Of a stretch of DNA of 64,000 bases, positions 62,035 to 64,000 are shown one piece after another (position 1 is the stretch's first letter; each line of letters opens with the position of its first letter). The stretch is from Lagopus muta (taxonomy: Eukaryota > Chordata > Aves > Galliformes > Phasianidae): the NCBI RefSeq assembly GCF_023343835.1, contig NC_064439.1, positions 26,042,933 through 26,106,932 of the forward strand. The letters run 5' to 3'. The notes under the pieces were generated by a model. The model was given only the letters and a program-made list of their open reading frames with translations, was not told the DNA's origin and searched no databases. A program made the translations under genes and the position numbers.

Positions 62035-64000
62035 AAGAATACTTGAAGAAGCAAGGGTTTTTTCTGTTTATTTGTTTGTTTTTTAAAGACTGTTGCAAGG
62101 TAATTTCAAATGTGACATGTGCAAGCCTCCCTGCTGATTTATTTCATGATAAAACAGCTTTTTTCTATTGATAGTTCTAAACTAAATTTTTATTTCATGA
62201 TGACTGTAGTAAGCTGAACATGATGATGAGAATGGTCTCTTCCAAACCCATGTGCCTACTAAAATATCCAAAGGTCCTGAGTGAATTGCTTTTGCCATAC
62301 TTTTGTGCGAAAACACTGAAAGAAAGGGAGGCTTGTTTTTCCAGAGACCTAAGCAAACTATTTCCCTGATCCTTGACTGCCCTTTGGTTCAGCGGTGCCA
62401 GTACTGTTTGCTATAGGGTCAGTATGGTATTAAGTTGTGCTTACTGGGGGATTGACCAGCCGTATATTGTCTAATACAATTAATCTGCCAAATTCTATTA
62501 ATATTGGTGGATTTATACAAAGAAACCTCCTCCTTTTTCTTATTTTTTTCCCCAGATGTCATGGTTCAAAGAGAAAAAGTAAGTATCTAAAAACTGAAAA
62601 TCCAGACAACTATTTTAATGATGTGTGAAGGGTACATGCCATAGTATTTCTACAGTTACACAAATATGGAAAACCATAGGTCAAACCAGCATCTTCTAAT
62701 GCAGGCCTGGACTATGGTTTTAGATTCTTGTGAGATAATATATAGCATATATTCCAAGGTAAAAACATAGTTTAGACAAGTTCTACCATGTGGAAATTCA
62801 CAGAGTCTATATCCTGTCTTGTGTTTATCCTTGGAATGTATGCACATCAGCAAAACTAATTTCATTTCGTTTTCAGCGAGACAAAGGCCAACATTTTTAG
62901 CAATGAAAACTATACTTACCAAAGGACTAAAATATACTTCACTGATTAATTCAATAAATTTTAATAATCAACCTCAGAAGTTTGATAGCCATATTAAATA
63001 CTGCCTCTCCATCTTATTCTTTGATAGGCCATAAACACTGTTAATTTGAGAACATACTTCCTTACAAGCAAACTGAGTATTTTTAAAGCCAATATTCTTT
63101 CCAATTTTCTTGATTATTAAACATTACTCAGAGATAAGTATTCAGTCTGCTATAAATTATTCTTCAGAAACATATTAGTGCATCTAATTTACATCAAGCA
63201 GACCCAGGTGAAAAGTTCCACTAGGGATTAACACCAAGCCGTTTGTTTTTTGGTTTTGGGGTTGTTTTTTTTTTCAGATTAAATGTCAGTTATACTGTAC
63301 CAATCAAAGGAGGAAAACTCTTCATTCTTGAGACCCAAATATTTCACCTTAATAACAACACAAATTAAAGGACAGCTTGGCATTCCAAATCAATTCCTGA
63401 ATCTTAATTTTCAGAGAGCCTGTCCATAACTATTCATATTACTTCTATTTGACAGGACTTGGATACATTTTACAGATTCAGGTATCTACTTGAAAGGTTT
63501 ATAACTCCATGTGACAGTTAGAAGGGTGCGTATTTTTCCATTATTTGAAGTAGGGATTTTGACAACTGTATACATAGCATTAATACATTATTTTGGCCAG
63601 TCATCAGTAATGCCCTTATTTCTAACATAGATGTTAAGAGTACAATCTACTTTTTCAACACACAGGCTAATTCGGGCAAACCCCAACCCTGCATCTTTGA
63701 ACAAATGCATGGTTCTTTAATTATATTGAATAAATGTCACTGAGATCAATGGTTAACTTACTATACAGGGCAATATCTTCAACTTCTATAAAGCTATGCA
63801 GTGTCAAACTAATTATTTGGCCTATACAATCATGTCACATTTATTACTGACATTAGCAGTAAGTGGAAAGAGTGTGGCTCTTCTACTACTGAGTTAAACA
63901 CAAGTAATTGTTAAGTGAAAGCATAAAGCAGGAGTTTGGCTAATAGAAAAATCAAATTTAACAAGGAAACTATTCACTTAGGAAACTGTTTTGGCATTTA
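60720..64000 (-). other. THSD7A: THSD7A intron upstream of exon a (partial)
   Basis: The acceptor is at 60720-60721 and the donor lies beyond the window. AT-rich, with an A28 run (62005-62032). No TSP1-like coding piece found on the minus strand. Confidence 0.8.
62005..62032. repeat. Poly(A) tract, 28 bases
   Basis: Uninterrupted A run on the plus strand, the longest homopolymer noticed in the window. Confidence 0.95.

Larger units (their letters stand above)
16990..64000 (-). other. THSD7A: THSD7A gene, 3' half (16 coding exons plus 3' UTR)
   Basis: Sixteen exons on the minus strand, each with AG acceptor and GT donor, chain in consistent phase from 60719 to a TAA at 21087-21089. Together they give about 790 residues; the family's full length is roughly 1650, so this is the C-terminal half. 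Seen: repeated WSxWS/WSxC thrombospondin type-1 repeats with CGxG-type motifs, an EGF-like cysteine cluster, one transmembrane helix and a basic tail ending LTLAYDGDADM. Known of the family: a type I membrane protein of endothelium and kidney podocytes, linked to endothelial migration and a target of autoantibodies in membranous nephropathy. The paralogue THSD7B has the same architecture, but the tail and exon sequences fit my memory of 7A better. Promoter and signal peptide lie beyond 64000. Confidence 0.93.

Noticed and set aside
1..64000. CRISPR array, operon, tRNA, rRNA or prophage
   Set aside because: No regularly spaced repeats, no cloverleaf-forming sequence noticed, and exon-intron structure plus CR1 elements show vertebrate nuclear DNA.

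Overview
This is vertebrate nuclear DNA, almost certainly from a bird. It is AT-rich with large GT-AG introns and no bacterial-style gene packing. Its dispersed repeats are CR1 non-LTR retrotransposons whose 3' ends carry the ATTCTATG tail typical of avian copies. The species cannot be fixed from sequence alone.

The one protein-coding gene I can support is the 3' half of THSD7A (thrombospondin type-1 domain-containing 7A) on the minus strand. I placed sixteen coding exons between 60719 (most 5') and 21087 (stop codon). Their splice phases all chain correctly, and together they encode about 790 C-terminal residues: a run of thrombospondin type-1 repeats, an EGF-like cysteine cluster, a juxtamembrane stalk, one transmembrane helix and a short basic cytoplasmic tail ending in DADM. 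The first half of the gene lies beyond 64000. The 3' UTR runs leftward from 21086, probably to about 16990, where two AATAAA signals lie 11 bases apart on the minus strand.

Layout from left to right. 1-16990 is 3' flanking, intergenic DNA with no recognisable gene. It holds CR1 copies (2945-3600, 15090-15260, and a three-piece mosaic at 10129-13990), an LTR-like block (about 6270-6850), a perfect 17-bp inverted repeat (2773-2830) and a hairpin rich in CACCT/AGGTG motifs (9681-9741). 16990-21086 is the 3' UTR, with a CpG-rich block near 20060-20240. 21087-60719 holds the exons and introns; the largest introns are about 11.1 kb (47233-58313), 6.9 kb (34030-40946) and 4.1 kb (42996-47053). 60720-64000 is part of the next upstream intron. 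Intronic repeats are mostly CR1 fragments (34193-35515, 43836-44250, 46235-46380, 49244-49300) and simple sequence.

I found no operon, CRISPR array, tRNA, rRNA, toxin, phage or novel multi-gene system. The observations most worth checking are the CR1 mosaic, a poorly matching donor followed by a long pyrimidine tract in THSD7A (exon at 33912-34029), an ambiguous acceptor that changes the protein by four residues (exon at 42850-42995), and the CpG-rich 3' UTR block with an acceptor-like site.
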